A stretch of 64,000 bases of DNA from NCBI RefSeq assembly GCF_003265345.1, contig NZ_QFWW01000026.1:519778-583777 (forward strand), read 5' to 3'. The position numbers and the translations under genes were made by a program. Origin of the DNA: Lentzea terrae. Its GTDB lineage: Bacteria; Actinomycetota; Actinomycetes; Mycobacteriales; Pseudonocardiaceae. Below the pieces are notes generated by a model. That model searched no databases and had not been told where the DNA came from. It saw only the letters and a list, made by a program, of their open reading frames with translations. This document shows positions 42,975 through 51,596 of this stretch, in pieces (within the stretch, counting starts at the first letter, position 1; each line of letters starts with the position of its first letter).

Positions 42975-44384
42975 GTGGCAGGTGATTCTCATCATCCCGA
43001 ACGCGCCGCGGTGGCCGCGCTGAGCGACTCCTTCGTCGCCGGTCTTCGCGAGTGGATCACGATTCCGTCGATCGGCGTCGATCCCGCACATCGCGTCGAC
43101 GTGCAGAGATCCGCCGAGTGGCTGGCCGGGCAGCTGGCAGCGGACGGCTGGCCGGAGATCGAAATCTGGGACCACGGGCCGGCGTTGCCCGCTGTCTACG
43201 CCTGCTGGAGAGCCGAGGATCCCGATGCGCCGACCGTGCTCGTTTACGGTCACCACGACGTGCAGCCGGTCGACCCGGTCGAGCGCTGGCACCATCCGCC
43301 GTTCGAGCCCGTGACCAGCGGCGACGAGCTGCACGGCCGGGGTGCGAGCGACGACAAGGGGCAGGTCGCGATGCACCTGCTCGCGGTGAAAGCGCATCTG
43401 GCAGCCACCGGACAGAATGCGCCGAGCGTCACGCTGAAACTCTTCATCGAGGGTGAGGAGGAATCGGGTTCGCCGCATCTGCGAAAGCTGCTCGAGGCGC
43501 ACAAAGATGATCTTTCCTGCGATCTGGTGGTGTTCACCGACACCGCATTGCACGAACGCGACGCGCCCACGGTCAACACCGGGCAGCGCGGTGTTCTCGG
43601 CGGTGAGATCACGTTCTTCGGCGGCACCGACGACGTGCATTCGGGGCGGGCCGGTGGCGCGATCCCGAATCCCGCGACGGCGTTGGCGAAACTGATCGCC
43701 GCGCTGCACGACGACGAAGGCCGGGTGCAGCTGCCGGGCTTCTACGAGGACGTCAACGAGCCGTCCGCGCGGGAGCGGCAGGACTACGCCGAGCTGCCGT
43801 TCGACGAGCAGAAGTGGTTGGCGCACAACGGAGGCGGCGCGCAGACGACAACGGGCGAACCCGGCTACACCACGCTGGAACGCATCTGGGTCCGGCCGAC
43901 CGCCGAGGTGAACGGCCTGAGCAGCGGCTACACCGGCCCCGGCCTGAAGACGATCGTTCCGGCGACCGCCACGGCGAAGATCAGCTTCCGGCTCGTGCCC
44001 GACCAGCTGCCCGAGAAGGTGGCGGACCAGCTCAAGGAGTTCGTCGCCAAGCACACACCGCCGGGCATTCGTGCCGAGGTCGGCTTCCGCGGCGAGGGCG
44101 TGCCGCCGTACGCGATCAGCCCGGCCGACCCGGCCAACGCCGCCGTGAAAGAGGCGATGGAGCTCGCGTTCGACCAGCCCGTCAAGTTCGCGCGGGCCGG
44201 CGGATCGGGTCCTGCGGCAGTGCTCCAGGCGTGGCTTGGGGTGCCCCTCGTCTACCTCGGCGCGACCTTGCCGGATGATCGCGTGCACGCGCCGAACGAA
44301 CGCGTTGTAGTGCCACTGCTCCTCAAAGGTGCGGAAGCGGCGGCTCACCTGTGGCGGATGCTGCCCGAGAGGTTGACTCGATGA
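42975..44384 (+). CDS. M20-family dipeptidase
   Basis: A 469-residue cytosolic zinc peptidase of the M20 family. The first metal histidine is in YGHHDVQPVDP, the bridging Asp in RGASDDKG, the catalytic and metal Glu pair in EGEEESGS and a Ser/Gly-rich dimerisation domain lies between about 200 and 320. It probably hydrolyses dipeptides or related amides. The GTG at 42975 is used because the upstream reading runs into the divergent DoxX gene. The stop overlaps the start of the potassium channel gene (ATGA). Confidence 0.85.
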   Translation: MAGDSHHPERAAVAALSDSFVAGLREWITIPSIGVDPAHRVDVQRSAEWLAGQLAADGWPEIEIWDHGPALPAVYACWRAEDPDAPTVLVYGHHDVQPVDPVERWHHPPFEPVTSGDELHGRGASDDKGQVAMHLLAVKAHLAATGQNAPSVTLKLFIEGEEESGSPHLRKLLEAHKDDLSCDLVVFTDTALHERDAPTVNTGQRGVLGGEITFFGGTDDVHSGRAGGAIPNPATALAKLIAALHDDEGRVQLPGFYEDVNEPSARERQDYAELPFDEQKWLAHNGGGAQTTTGEPGYTTLERIWVRPTAEVNGLSSGYTGPGLKTIVPATATAKISFRLVPDQLPEKVADQLKEFVAKHTPPGIRAEVGFRGEGVPPYAISPADPANAAVKEAMELAFDQPVKFARAGGSGPAAVLQAWLGVPLVYLGATLPDDRVHAPNERVVVPLLLKGAEAAAHLWRMLPERLTR

Positions 44385-45421
44385 GCCTGTCTGACGAAGC
44401 GTCGCATTCGCTCGTCGGTGTGATCAGGATGCCCGACCAGGTGCAGAGCCCGGTCCGTGCCATCGTCAAACGCGTGATCGGGGCGTCGGCCGCGCTGTTG
44501 CTCGCGGTGCTGATCGTCTATCTCGATCGGGACGGCTACCGCGACGTCAACGGGGATGGCGTCTCGTTGCTCGACTCGTTCTACTACGCGACGGTGTCTC
44601 TCTCGACGACCGGCTACGGCGACATCACGCCCGCCTCGTCGTCAGCGCGGCTGGTCAACGTTCTGGTCATCACGCCGTTGCGGGTCCTGTTCCTGATCGT
44701 GCTGGTCGGCACGACACTCGAAGTTCTCACCGAGCGCTCCCGTCAGGCGTTGCGCATTCAGAAGTGGAGGCGGGTCGTGCGGGACCACGTTGTGGTCGTG
44801 GGTTATGGCACCAAGGGACGCTCAGCGGTAGCGGCCCTCATGGGCGACGGTGTCGAGCCCGGCTCGATCGTCGTCGTCGACACCGTGCAGGAGTCGCTCG
44901 ACGCCGCGTCCGCCATCGGGCTCGTGACCGTGCATGGTTCCGGTACGCGCAACGACGTGCTGAGGGTCGCCGGTGCGGCCCGAGCGCGCGCGATCGTCGT
45001 TGCCCCGAACCGGGACGACACGGCGGTGCTGATCACGCTCACCGCCCGCGAGCTCGCGCCCAAAGCACAGATCGTGGCTTCGGTGCGAGAGCGGGAGAAC
45101 GAGCACCTGCTGAAGCAGTCCGGTGCGGACTCGGTGGTGGTGTCGTCGGAAACGGCAGGTCGCCTGCTCGGCATGGCCACGGCGACGCCGACCGTGGTCG
45201 CGATGGTGGAGGACCTGCTGACGCCGGACGCCGGCCTCGCGATCGCGGAACGCGACGTCGAGCCGGGCGAGATCGGTGGGTCGCCGCGGCACCTGTCGGA
45301 CATAGTGCTGGGTGTGGTGCGCGGCGGGACGTTGTACCGGGTCGACGCACCGGAAGCCGACGCGATCGAGCCGGGTGACCGGCTGCTCTACGTCAAGAAG
45401 GTGACTCCCGCAGGGGAGTAG
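44381..45421 (+). CDS. Potassium channel with cytosolic RCK (TrkA-N) domain
   Basis: A 346-residue two-helix K+ channel. The first helix is at about 32-48, the pore loop carries the selectivity filter TTGYGDI (about 82-88), a second helix spans about 97-117, and a Rossmann-type RCK domain begins VVVVGYGTKG, followed by a TrkA-C-like part. It should form a tetramer in the cytoplasmic membrane gated by a nucleotide or ion. The ATG overlaps the dipeptidase stop and GAGAGG lies eight bases upstream. A strong stem-loop follows. Confidence 0.9.
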   Translation: MSLSDEASHSLVGVIRMPDQVQSPVRAIVKRVIGASAALLLAVLIVYLDRDGYRDVNGDGVSLLDSFYYATVSLSTTGYGDITPASSSARLVNVLVITPLRVLFLIVLVGTTLEVLTERSRQALRIQKWRRVVRDHVVVVGYGTKGRSAVAALMGDGVEPGSIVVVDTVQESLDAASAIGLVTVHGSGTRNDVLRVAGAARARAIVVAPNRDDTAVLITLTARELAPKAQIVASVRERENEHLLKQSGADSVVVSSETAGRLLGMATATPTVVAMVEDLLTPDAGLAIAERDVEPGEIGGSPRHLSDIVLGVVRGGTLYRVDAPEADAIEPGDRLLYVKKVTPAGE

Positions 45422-45426
45422 GGCCG

Positions 45427-45458
45427 GGTGCCCGCCTCGAGTTGCGGAGGCGGGCACC
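45427..45458. terminator. Bidirectional stem-loop terminator
   Basis: A perfect 12-bp GC-rich inverted repeat (45427-45438 with 45447-45458) and 8-base loop lie between the convergent channel and lectin genes. Confidence 0.8.
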
Positions 45459-45467
45459 TGTCCGAGG

Positions 45468-45962
45468 TCAGATGTACAGGCCCCACGCCTGGTCGACGTA
45501 CTCCAGGCAGTCGTACTGCACGAGCTGCGTGTTGTCGCCGCCGCGGGCGAGCAGGCACTTGCCGCTGTTGACGTTCTGCACCCAGAACCAGTCCGGGCGA
45601 CCGGGGTAGTCGTTGAAGCGCCAGTACTGGTCCGCGTAGTCCAGGCACGTGAACTGGATGGCCGCGGCTTCGTTGCCGGTGCCGAAGACGAGCAGGCACT
45701 TGCCGCTGTTCACGTTGCGGATCTGGAACTGCCCGTTGCCCTTCTCGACGAGAGTCCACTTCTGGTCGGCGTAGGGCAGGCACTGGTACTGGACGGCCAG
45801 CTCGTGGTCGGCCCCACCTCGGGCCAGCAGGCACTTGCCGGTGTGCAGGTTCTGCAGCCAGGCGTTGTTGAGATCGGCCGCGCCGGCCGGTTGGACGGCG
45901 CCGGTCAGCGCGACCAGCACTCCGAAAAAAATGGTCGCGATGCGAACACGTACACGCTTCAC
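45468..45962 (-). CDS. Secreted ricin-type beta-trefoil lectin
   Basis: A 164-residue secreted protein made of a signal peptide (to about QPAGA-A, residue 28) and one ricin B-type trefoil. Three repeats carry the signature LQNLHTGKCLLARGG, IRNVNSGKCLLVFGT and VQNVNSGKCLLARGG, each ending in an aromatic D-Q-x-W-type segment. Such domains bind galactose or xylan-type sugars and are usually attached to a catalytic domain; here the lectin stands alone. The GTG start has GGGGGG four bases upstream. Confidence 0.85.
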   Translation of the reverse strand: MKRVRVRIATIFFGVLVALTGAVQPAGAADLNNAWLQNLHTGKCLLARGGADHELAVQYQCLPYADQKWTLVEKGNGQFQIRNVNSGKCLLVFGTGNEAAAIQFTCLDYADQYWRFNDYPGRPDWFWVQNVNSGKCLLARGGDNTQLVQYDCLEYVDQAWGLYI

Positions 45963-46061
45963 AGAGCCCCCCAGGCTGATTGAAGGACCTCGATGCCCCC
46001 ATCTGCGGTCCGAGCGTCACAATAGGGGGCGATCGTGTGGCGTGGAATAGGCCGAACGGAG

Positions 46062-46514
46062 CTAAGAAACCGGCTCCTGGCGGGGCGTGGGCAGGACCGC
46101 GGGCGCTCGCAGAGGTGCGTAGCGGAAGAGGAACGCGTAGAAGCCACCGGCCAGCGCGGCCATGCACAGCAGCAGTGCGGTGAGGCGGCGTCCGACCGGC
46201 AGTCCGGCCGGGACCGAGGCGGCGGACGACACCATGTCGTTGCCGGTGTTGATGATCTCGACGGTCTCGCCCTTGCGGTGACCACAGCCGTCGAGCTTGG
46301 CTTGCTTCTTCTCGCCGTTGGCATCCCACTCGACGGTGTCCATGCCCTGGCCGCACGACCCCGTCTCGACGACGGTGGCGGCCACGGGTCTAGGGGGTTC
46401 CTCGGCGCCGAGCACCTTGGCAGGCACTAAAAGCGCGACCGCGACCCCGATCCCGACCAGTCCAACGACCAGCAGGATGAACACCCATCTGTTCGGGCTT
46501 CGCGGAACCGCCAC
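46062..46514 (-). CDS. Small membrane protein of unknown function
   Basis: A 150-residue protein with two membrane helices (about 10-32 and 110-132) and an extracytoplasmic loop of about 75 residues holding a Cys pair (GSCGQGMDTVEW and LDGCGHRKGE) that may form a disulphide. The layout is like DUF3592-type membrane proteins, but the match is weak. The GTG start has no clear ribosome-binding site. It lies between the lectin and the DUF5666-type gene on the same strand. Confidence 0.55.
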   Translation of the reverse strand: MAVPRSPNRWVFILLVVGLVGIGVAVALLVPAKVLGAEEPPRPVAATVVETGSCGQGMDTVEWDANGEKKQAKLDGCGHRKGETVEIINTGNDMVSSAASVPAGLPVGRRLTALLLCMAALAGGFYAFLFRYAPLRAPAVLPTPRQEPVS

Positions 46515-46557
46515 ACTGCGATGTTCGCAGACGCGGCGGTCCGCGTGGAGCCCAGGT

Positions 46558-47124
46558 TTACTTCGGCAGCTGACGCAGCTGCTCGACCTTGATGGTCTTG
46601 CCGTCGGACACCGTTCCGGTCACCGCGACGAGGTCGCCGTTCTTCGGCTTCTCGCTGACCGCGGACAGGTCGAGCGGCGTCTGCAGGCCGTCGAGCTGCA
46701 CCAACGTGGCGTTGTTGCCGTTGACGTCCTTGACCGTGCCCTGCTCCTTGGCCTTGGCCAGCGCCACGTTCAGCGCCTTGCCGTCCTTCACGCGCACGGT
46801 CACGCGCTGGTCCGCCTTGAGCCCGGCGAGGTCACCGCCACGCAGCTTGGTGGAGCTGTCAGTGGTCAACGACACCTCGCTGCCGTCGTCCTTGGTGATC
46901 GTGAGCTTGCCGGTCTCGACCGACTTCACGCGTCCGACGACGAGCGTGCTGTCCTTGAGCTTCACCTTGTCCGGGTGGCCGGGCTTGCCGGGGTGGCGCT
47001 CCGCGAACCTCCCGGGCGGCCCGTCGGAGTTGTCGGCCGCCGTCGCGACCGCGATGCCGCCGACGGTGAGCCCGACGGCCGCGACGATGGCGCCGGCCCA
47101 CGCAGATTTCTTCGACATGGGCAT
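46558..47124 (-). CDS. Exported DUF5666-type protein
   Basis: A 188-residue protein with an N-terminal hydrophobic segment (AWAGAIVAAVGLTVGGIAVA) that is a signal peptide or anchor, a Pro/Gly/Lys linker and two beta-rich repeats (VVGRVKSVETGKLTITKDDG; VAVTGTVSDGKTIKVEQLRQ) like the OB-type DUF5666 fold. Its function is unknown. ATGs at 47124 and 47118 are both possible; neither has a good ribosome-binding site. It is divergent from the response regulator gene with 71 bp between them, so the two-component system may control it. Confidence 0.65.
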   Translation of the reverse strand: MPMSKKSAWAGAIVAAVGLTVGGIAVATAADNSDGPPGRFAERHPGKPGHPDKVKLKDSTLVVGRVKSVETGKLTITKDDGSEVSLTTDSSTKLRGGDLAGLKADQRVTVRVKDGKALNVALAKAKEQGTVKDVNGNNATLVQLDGLQTPLDLSAVSEKPKNGDLVAVTGTVSDGKTIKVEQLRQLPK

Positions 47125-47195
47125 CAGCGTGCGCGTGCATGCTGAGCGTCAGCTGAAGGCGAGTCGCCCGAAGTCCGGATGATCAGCAGAATGGT

Positions 47196-47867
47196 GTGGT
47201 GTCCGCCAGGGTGTTGGTGATCGAGGACGCCGAGGCGATCGGCGCCGCGGTGTCGTCCGCGTTGCGCGAGTCCGGGTACGAGGTGCAGCACCGGCTGGAC
47301 GGACGCCAGCTGGAGACCGACCTGGGCCGGTTCCGGCCCGATCTGGTCGTGCTCGACGTGATGCTGCCCGGCCGGGACGGGTTCCAGCTGCTCGAGGTGA
47401 TCCGGCGGGCGTCCGGGGCGGGCGTGGTCATGCTGACCGCTCGCGACGGGGTGCCTGACCGGCTGCGCGGGCTGTCCGGTGGCGCCGACGACTACGTGGG
47501 CAAGCCGTTCGTGCTGGCTGAGCTGGTGGCTCGGGTCTCTGCGGTGCTGCGTCGGCTCGGGCGGACGCCGTCCACGGTGCAGGTCGGGGACCTGGTCGTG
47601 GACGCTGACGCCGGCGTCGTCATGCGGGCTGACCAGGCAATCGAGCTGACTGCCACCGAGCTGCGGCTGTTGGTCTATTTGGCGGCTCAGCGCGGGCGGG
47701 TGGTGTCGAAGACGCAGATCCTGACCGCGGTGTGGGGATATGAGGACTACGACCCGAACCTGGTCGAGGTCCACATTTCTGCCGTGCGGCGGAAGTTGGA
47801 GGAGCACGGGCCTCGGCTGGTGCACACCGTGCGTGGGCTGGGGTACGTGTTGCGGGCCGAAGAATGA
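47196..47867 (+). CDS. OmpR-family response regulator
   Basis: A 223-residue regulator with a receiver domain (acidic pair E10/D11, phospho-acceptor D54 in VVLDVMLPG, Lys in VGKPF) and a winged-helix DNA-binding domain (about 125-223, ending HTVRGLGYVL). It is followed at once by the kinase gene, whose ATG overlaps its stop (ATGA). Its targets probably include the divergent DUF5666-type gene. Confidence 0.9.
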   Translation: MVSARVLVIEDAEAIGAAVSSALRESGYEVQHRLDGRQLETDLGRFRPDLVVLDVMLPGRDGFQLLEVIRRASGAGVVMLTARDGVPDRLRGLSGGADDYVGKPFVLAELVARVSAVLRRLGRTPSTVQVGDLVVDADAGVVMRADQAIELTATELRLLVYLAAQRGRVVSKTQILTAVWGYEDYDPNLVEVHISAVRRKLEEHGPRLVHTVRGLGYVLRAEE

Positions 47868-49138
47868 ACCTCCGCACGGTCTCGTTGCGGCGCCGGGTCG
47901 CTGTTTCGGTGCTGCTGGTGTTGTTCCTCGTGCTGGTGGCTTTGGTCATCTCGGTCGACCGGACGTTTGCGGGGCAGTCCAACAAGGACGTCGACATCGT
48001 TCTGCTGGATGCCGGGAACCGTGCGGGCATGTTGGTTTCGCGCGGCGTTGCGCCGCGGGACGTGGTCCGGCAGCTGTCCAAGCGGAACATTCATGTGACT
48101 GTCGAGCTGCCCAACGGGACGCGGTTCGGTGAGGCGCCGGAGGAAGGGCCGTTCCAGCGCAAGAACCAGGTGATTCGCGGGGCCAAGTACACGTTCTACG
48201 CCGACACCGAGGCGATCTCGCAGGCGCAGGGGCGGTTGCGGAAGCTGCTGATCATGCTGGGGCTCGGGGCCATCGTGGTCACCGGGGTGTTGATGATCTG
48301 GGTGGTGCGGCGGGCTCTGGCGCCGTTGGACGCCATGACTTCCTTGGCTGAGGCCATTGCTCGTGGGCATCGGGGTGGGCGGTTGAATCCTGCTCGCACG
48401 GATACCGAGTTGGGGCGCACGGCTGCTGCCTTTGACGAGATGTTGGATTCGTTGGAGGGGTCTGAGCAGCGGACTCGGCGGTTTGTTGCTGATGCTGCTC
48501 ATGAGTTGCGCACGCCCATTACCGGGGTTCAGGCGGTGGCTGAGGCTCTGGTGGCTGCTCCGGTGGATTCTCCTGATCGGGATCAGATGTCGTTCTTGCT
48601 GGTGCGGGAGGCTCGGCGGGCTGGGCGGTTGGTTGACGACCTGCTGGCGCTTGCTCAGTTGGATGCCGGGTATGAGATGCAGCGGGAGTCGGTGGATTTG
48701 TTGGCGTTGGCTGAGGCTGAGGTTGCTCGGACTCGGTTTGTGGCTCCCGACTTTGATATTTCGGCTGAGGGGGAGTCGGTTGTTGTGGTGGGGGATGGGC
48801 AGCGGTTGGCTCAGGTTTTAGTCAACCTGGTGGATAATGCTCGGCAGGCTGCTGGGCCTGCTGGGGTTGTGCGGATTGTGGTGGATTCTGCTGGGTTCAC
48901 TGTTTCTGATAATGGGCCAGGGGTTCCGGAGGGTGAGCGGGAGCGGATTTTTGACCGGTTGGTTCGGTTGGATGATGCTCGGGATCGGCGGTCTGGGGGG
49001 TCTGGGTTGGGGCTCGCCATTGCTCGGGGGGTTGTTCGGGCTCATGGTGGGGAGCTGACTTGTTTGCCTTCTGATGGTGGGGCGGTTTTTCGGGTTTGGT
49101 TGCCTGGGCCGCCTTTGGCGGGCGCGCCGGGTGCGTAG
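47864..49138 (+). CDS. Sensor histidine kinase with a TTA codon
   Basis: A 424-residue membrane kinase: two helices (about 13-32 and 127-148) around an extracytoplasmic sensor of some 95 residues, a HAMP linker, the H box DAAHELRTP (H213) and a HATPase domain with NLVDNA, DNGPGVP and GSGLGLAI. It pairs with the response regulator just upstream. From about 48430 the codons turn from C/G-ending to T/G-ending; of the 40 codons at 48662-48781 only three end in C. A TTA leucine codon stands at 48818-48820, so translation may depend on the rare bldA tRNA. Confidence 0.9.
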   Translation: MNLRTVSLRRRVAVSVLLVLFLVLVALVISVDRTFAGQSNKDVDIVLLDAGNRAGMLVSRGVAPRDVVRQLSKRNIHVTVELPNGTRFGEAPEEGPFQRKNQVIRGAKYTFYADTEAISQAQGRLRKLLIMLGLGAIVVTGVLMIWVVRRALAPLDAMTSLAEAIARGHRGGRLNPARTDTELGRTAAAFDEMLDSLEGSEQRTRRFVADAAHELRTPITGVQAVAEALVAAPVDSPDRDQMSFLLVREARRAGRLVDDLLALAQLDAGYEMQRESVDLLALAEAEVARTRFVAPDFDISAEGESVVVVGDGQRLAQVLVNLVDNARQAAGPAGVVRIVVDSAGFTVSDNGPGVPEGERERIFDRLVRLDDARDRRSGGSGLGLAIARGVVRAHGGELTCLPSDGGAVFRVWLPGPPLAGAPGA

Positions 49139-49221
49139 CGTTCCCCAGTTGGGTTGGCGAGTTCCTGTTGCGTAGGTGGCAAACGATCAGGCACGACTCG
49201 TGACGGGGACCCGCCCGCACC

Positions 49222-49302
49222 GCGCTTCAAGCGTTCAAGCGCCTCGGCTGCGCCATCGGGTCGGCTCGCCTTCGGCCTCGCCGCTTGGCTTCGCCTTCGC
49301 GG
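49222..49302. repeat. Repeat-like intergenic sequence
   Basis: The 172-bp gap between the kinase and the convergent metallopeptidase holds no gene. This part is built of short similar blocks: TTCAAGCG twice (49227-49241), then GCCTCGG, GGCTCGCCTTCG, GGCCTCGCCGCTTGG and CTTCGCCTTCGCGGG. It looks like a dispersed actinobacterial intergenic repeat or a terminator-type structure. Confidence 0.35.
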
Positions 49303-49310
49303 GATGTGGG

Positions 49311-50204
49311 TTAGGCGACCTGCGCTGCTGGTGCGGCGAAGGTGTTGCAGGCTGACGTTGAGTTCGCCTTGAAGCCTGCCGTTGCCCAGTGGGCCTGGTT
49401 CTTGGCTGAGCCGTGGGCGTTGTGCTCGGGCTTTTCTTCCACCGCGTACTGGAAGTCTTCCTGCGCCTGCCTGGCCAGGTTTGCCGAGACCGAGCCCTTG
49501 CCTGCCGCGCCGGTCAGGAACATGCCCGCGAAGCAGTTGGCCTGCAGTTCGATGCGGCGCGACATTTCCAGGCCCGCTGGGGTCTTCTCGCCTGCGTCGG
49601 TGATTTTCAGGTCGGCTGCGCGGAGCAGGCCGGTGAGGGCTTGGACGTGGTGGCCGTACTCGTGGGCGAGCGTCGCCAGGTGGGTGGCCGGGGCGTCGCC
49701 GCCGCCGTTGTCGCGCAGGCGGGCGGTGGGCATGTAGATCGTGCGGTTGCGGCCGCAGTAGTAGGCGACTGCGTGGTCGGATTCCGGGGCCGCGCCGCAC
49801 GGGCCGTCTTTCAGGACTGGGGACGCGTCCAGGGTCGGCTTTTCGAAGGGCAGGTTTGCTGCGGTCAGCAGCGGGCCCCAGGCGTTGTCGAGGCATTCGA
49901 CGCCTGCGGTGTAGTAGGCGGCCAGTTGTTGGTCTGAGACGCCGAACGGGGGGAGCGTGCAGGTCAGCGGGGCCACCGAGACCGGGGTGACCAGGAACGG
50001 GTGGTCTGCCAGGCGGTAGATCGCGCGGGGGCGGACCGGGGTGGACGGCTCGGTGGAAGGGGAAGGCGCTGGGCGGGAGCCTGCCAGGGCGTGGCCCGTC
50101 ACCAGTCTGGGGCGGCTCAGTTGACCGATTCCGAGGACGAAGGCGACCACCAGCACGAACACCGCTCCGAGCAGGACCGGGTTGTTCTTGGCTGGTTGGG
50201 TCAC
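49311..50204 (-). CDS. Membrane-anchored neutral zinc metallopeptidase, copy 3
   Basis: A 297-residue protein: a short cytoplasmic N-terminus, one membrane helix (about 10-28) and an extracytoplasmic peptidase domain of the PF04228 type with the zinc site AHEYGHHVQALTG, preceded by an Asp/Gly-rich segment and followed by ELQANCFAG, which holds the third ligand Glu. The GTG at 50204 is preceded by GGGGAGAA. Unlike the next two upstream genes it has no proline-rich N-terminal tail. It is last in a row of three paralogues on the minus strand. Confidence 0.8.
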   Translation of the reverse strand: MTQPAKNNPVLLGAVFVLVVAFVLGIGQLSRPRLVTGHALAGSRPAPSPSTEPSTPVRPRAIYRLADHPFLVTPVSVAPLTCTLPPFGVSDQQLAAYYTAGVECLDNAWGPLLTAANLPFEKPTLDASPVLKDGPCGAAPESDHAVAYYCGRNRTIYMPTARLRDNGGGDAPATHLATLAHEYGHHVQALTGLLRAADLKITDAGEKTPAGLEMSRRIELQANCFAGMFLTGAAGKGSVSANLARQAQEDFQYAVEEKPEHNAHGSAKNQAHWATAGFKANSTSACNTFAAPAAQVA

Positions 50205-50221
50205 GTTCTCCCCTTTCGGGC

Positions 50222-51469
50222 CTACGAGACCGAGCCCGGGTCCGCTGCCCAGGTGTTGCACTCGGAGGCCTTGTTCGAGCGGTAACCGCGGTCCACCCAG
50301 CTGGCGTTGTTCTGCGGGGTGCCGTGGTCCTTGGTCGGGTAGATGTCGTAGTCGCCTCGGTTGCCTGCGTCGGACAGGCCTACTCGGATCACGTCTATCG
50401 GTATTGCGCCGTGCGACAAAGGGGCCAGCGTCATGCCGCCGAAGCAGGTGGCTTGCAGCTCCATCCGGCGGTTCAGGTCGAGGCCCTTCGGAGTATCCCA
50501 CCCACCCGCCTCGTACTGCGCGCGGTCCGAAGCTTTCAGCATTCCGGTGAGCCACTGGATGTGGTGGCCGTACTCGTGGGCGAGCTGGCCCAGGTACTTG
50601 CCGGGGTGGTTCGGGTTGTTCGGGTTGCGTTCCGAGGCGTACGCGTTGGCGGTCCAGTAGATGCCGCCCTGGCAGTAGCGCGCGGTGGAGTCCGGGCGGA
50701 CGGTGCCGCACGGGTACTGCGCGGTCTCGGTGATGATGTGCAGCTCTACTGGCTGGTACGGCAGGTTGGCTGCGGCCAGGGCCGGCTTCCACATGCTTTC
50801 GATGCACGGGAGGGCCGCGCGCAGGAAGCGGTCCTGGCCTGCCGCGGAGTAGTCCATGGCCGGGAGCGGGCAGCCGCTCACGTTGTTCGCGCCGAAGTTC
50901 GGCTTCAGGAACGGGTGGTCGGCCAGGGTGTAGACGGCCTTCGGGCCCACCGGGGCCGCGGAGGTTGAAGGAGCGCGGGAGGCGGACGGGCGCGACGAGG
51001 TGGTCGTCGTGGTCGTGGCCTCGGTGGTCGTCGTGAAGGAGTACGTGGGGCTGTACGTCGTGTAGTTCGAGTAGCCCGTGTCCTTCACCTTGTTGTTCAA
51101 GGTCGCCGCGAAAACACCGACGGCGCCCAGGCCGAGGACGACCACGCCGCCGAGGATCAACGCCACGATCGGGCCGTTGTTCTTCTTGCGCGGCGGCATC
51201 GTCGGGTACGGCGCGTAGCCGGGCTGGTAACCGCCCCACGACGGTTGCGGCGGGGGCATGACCTGGCCCGGTGGGGGCGGCGGCGGGCCGTACTGGCCGG
51301 GAGGCGGACCGTACGGGGGCGGCGGCGGGCCCTGTGGATTCCCTTGGGACGGCATGCCGTACGACGGTGGCGGGCCTTGCGGCGGACGCTGCCCCAGTGG
51401 TGCGGGCATCGGCGGAGGGCCGACCGGGCGTGGCGGTGGCCAGTTGCCCGGCGGCGGTGGTTGCGTCAT
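50222..51469 (-). CDS. Proline-rich membrane-anchored zinc metallopeptidase, copy 2
   Basis: A 415-residue protein: a cytoplasmic tail of about 95 residues very rich in Pro and Gly (PPPPGNWPPPRPVGPPP), a membrane helix (about 103-125), a Thr/Ser linker and a PF04228-type peptidase domain with AHEYGHHIQWLTG and ELQATCFGG. The start ATG gives MTQPPPPGNW, the same beginning as copy 1. It lies 17 bp upstream of copy 3 and is probably co-transcribed with it. The Pro-rich tail may bind WW/SH3-like partners or kinases; no such partner is seen here. Confidence 0.8.
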   Translation of the reverse strand: MTQPPPPGNWPPPRPVGPPPMPAPLGQRPPQGPPPSYGMPSQGNPQGPPPPPYGPPPGQYGPPPPPPGQVMPPPQPSWGGYQPGYAPYPTMPPRKKNNGPIVALILGGVVVLGLGAVGVFAATLNNKVKDTGYSNYTTYSPTYSFTTTTEATTTTTTSSRPSASRAPSTSAAPVGPKAVYTLADHPFLKPNFGANNVSGCPLPAMDYSAAGQDRFLRAALPCIESMWKPALAAANLPYQPVELHIITETAQYPCGTVRPDSTARYCQGGIYWTANAYASERNPNNPNHPGKYLGQLAHEYGHHIQWLTGMLKASDRAQYEAGGWDTPKGLDLNRRMELQATCFGGMTLAPLSHGAIPIDVIRVGLSDAGNRGDYDIYPTKDHGTPQNNASWVDRGYRSNKASECNTWAADPGSVS

Positions 51470-51596
51470 CGCCTGAGGTCCCCCCATTGGTGAGCCTGGG
51501 TCGGGTACGAGCATATGCGGAGCGAGATCACGTGTCCCCCGACCGGGCTAACGCGTCCCGTCCGCGTCCATGAGACGCGCGGGCCGGGGGATCGGT

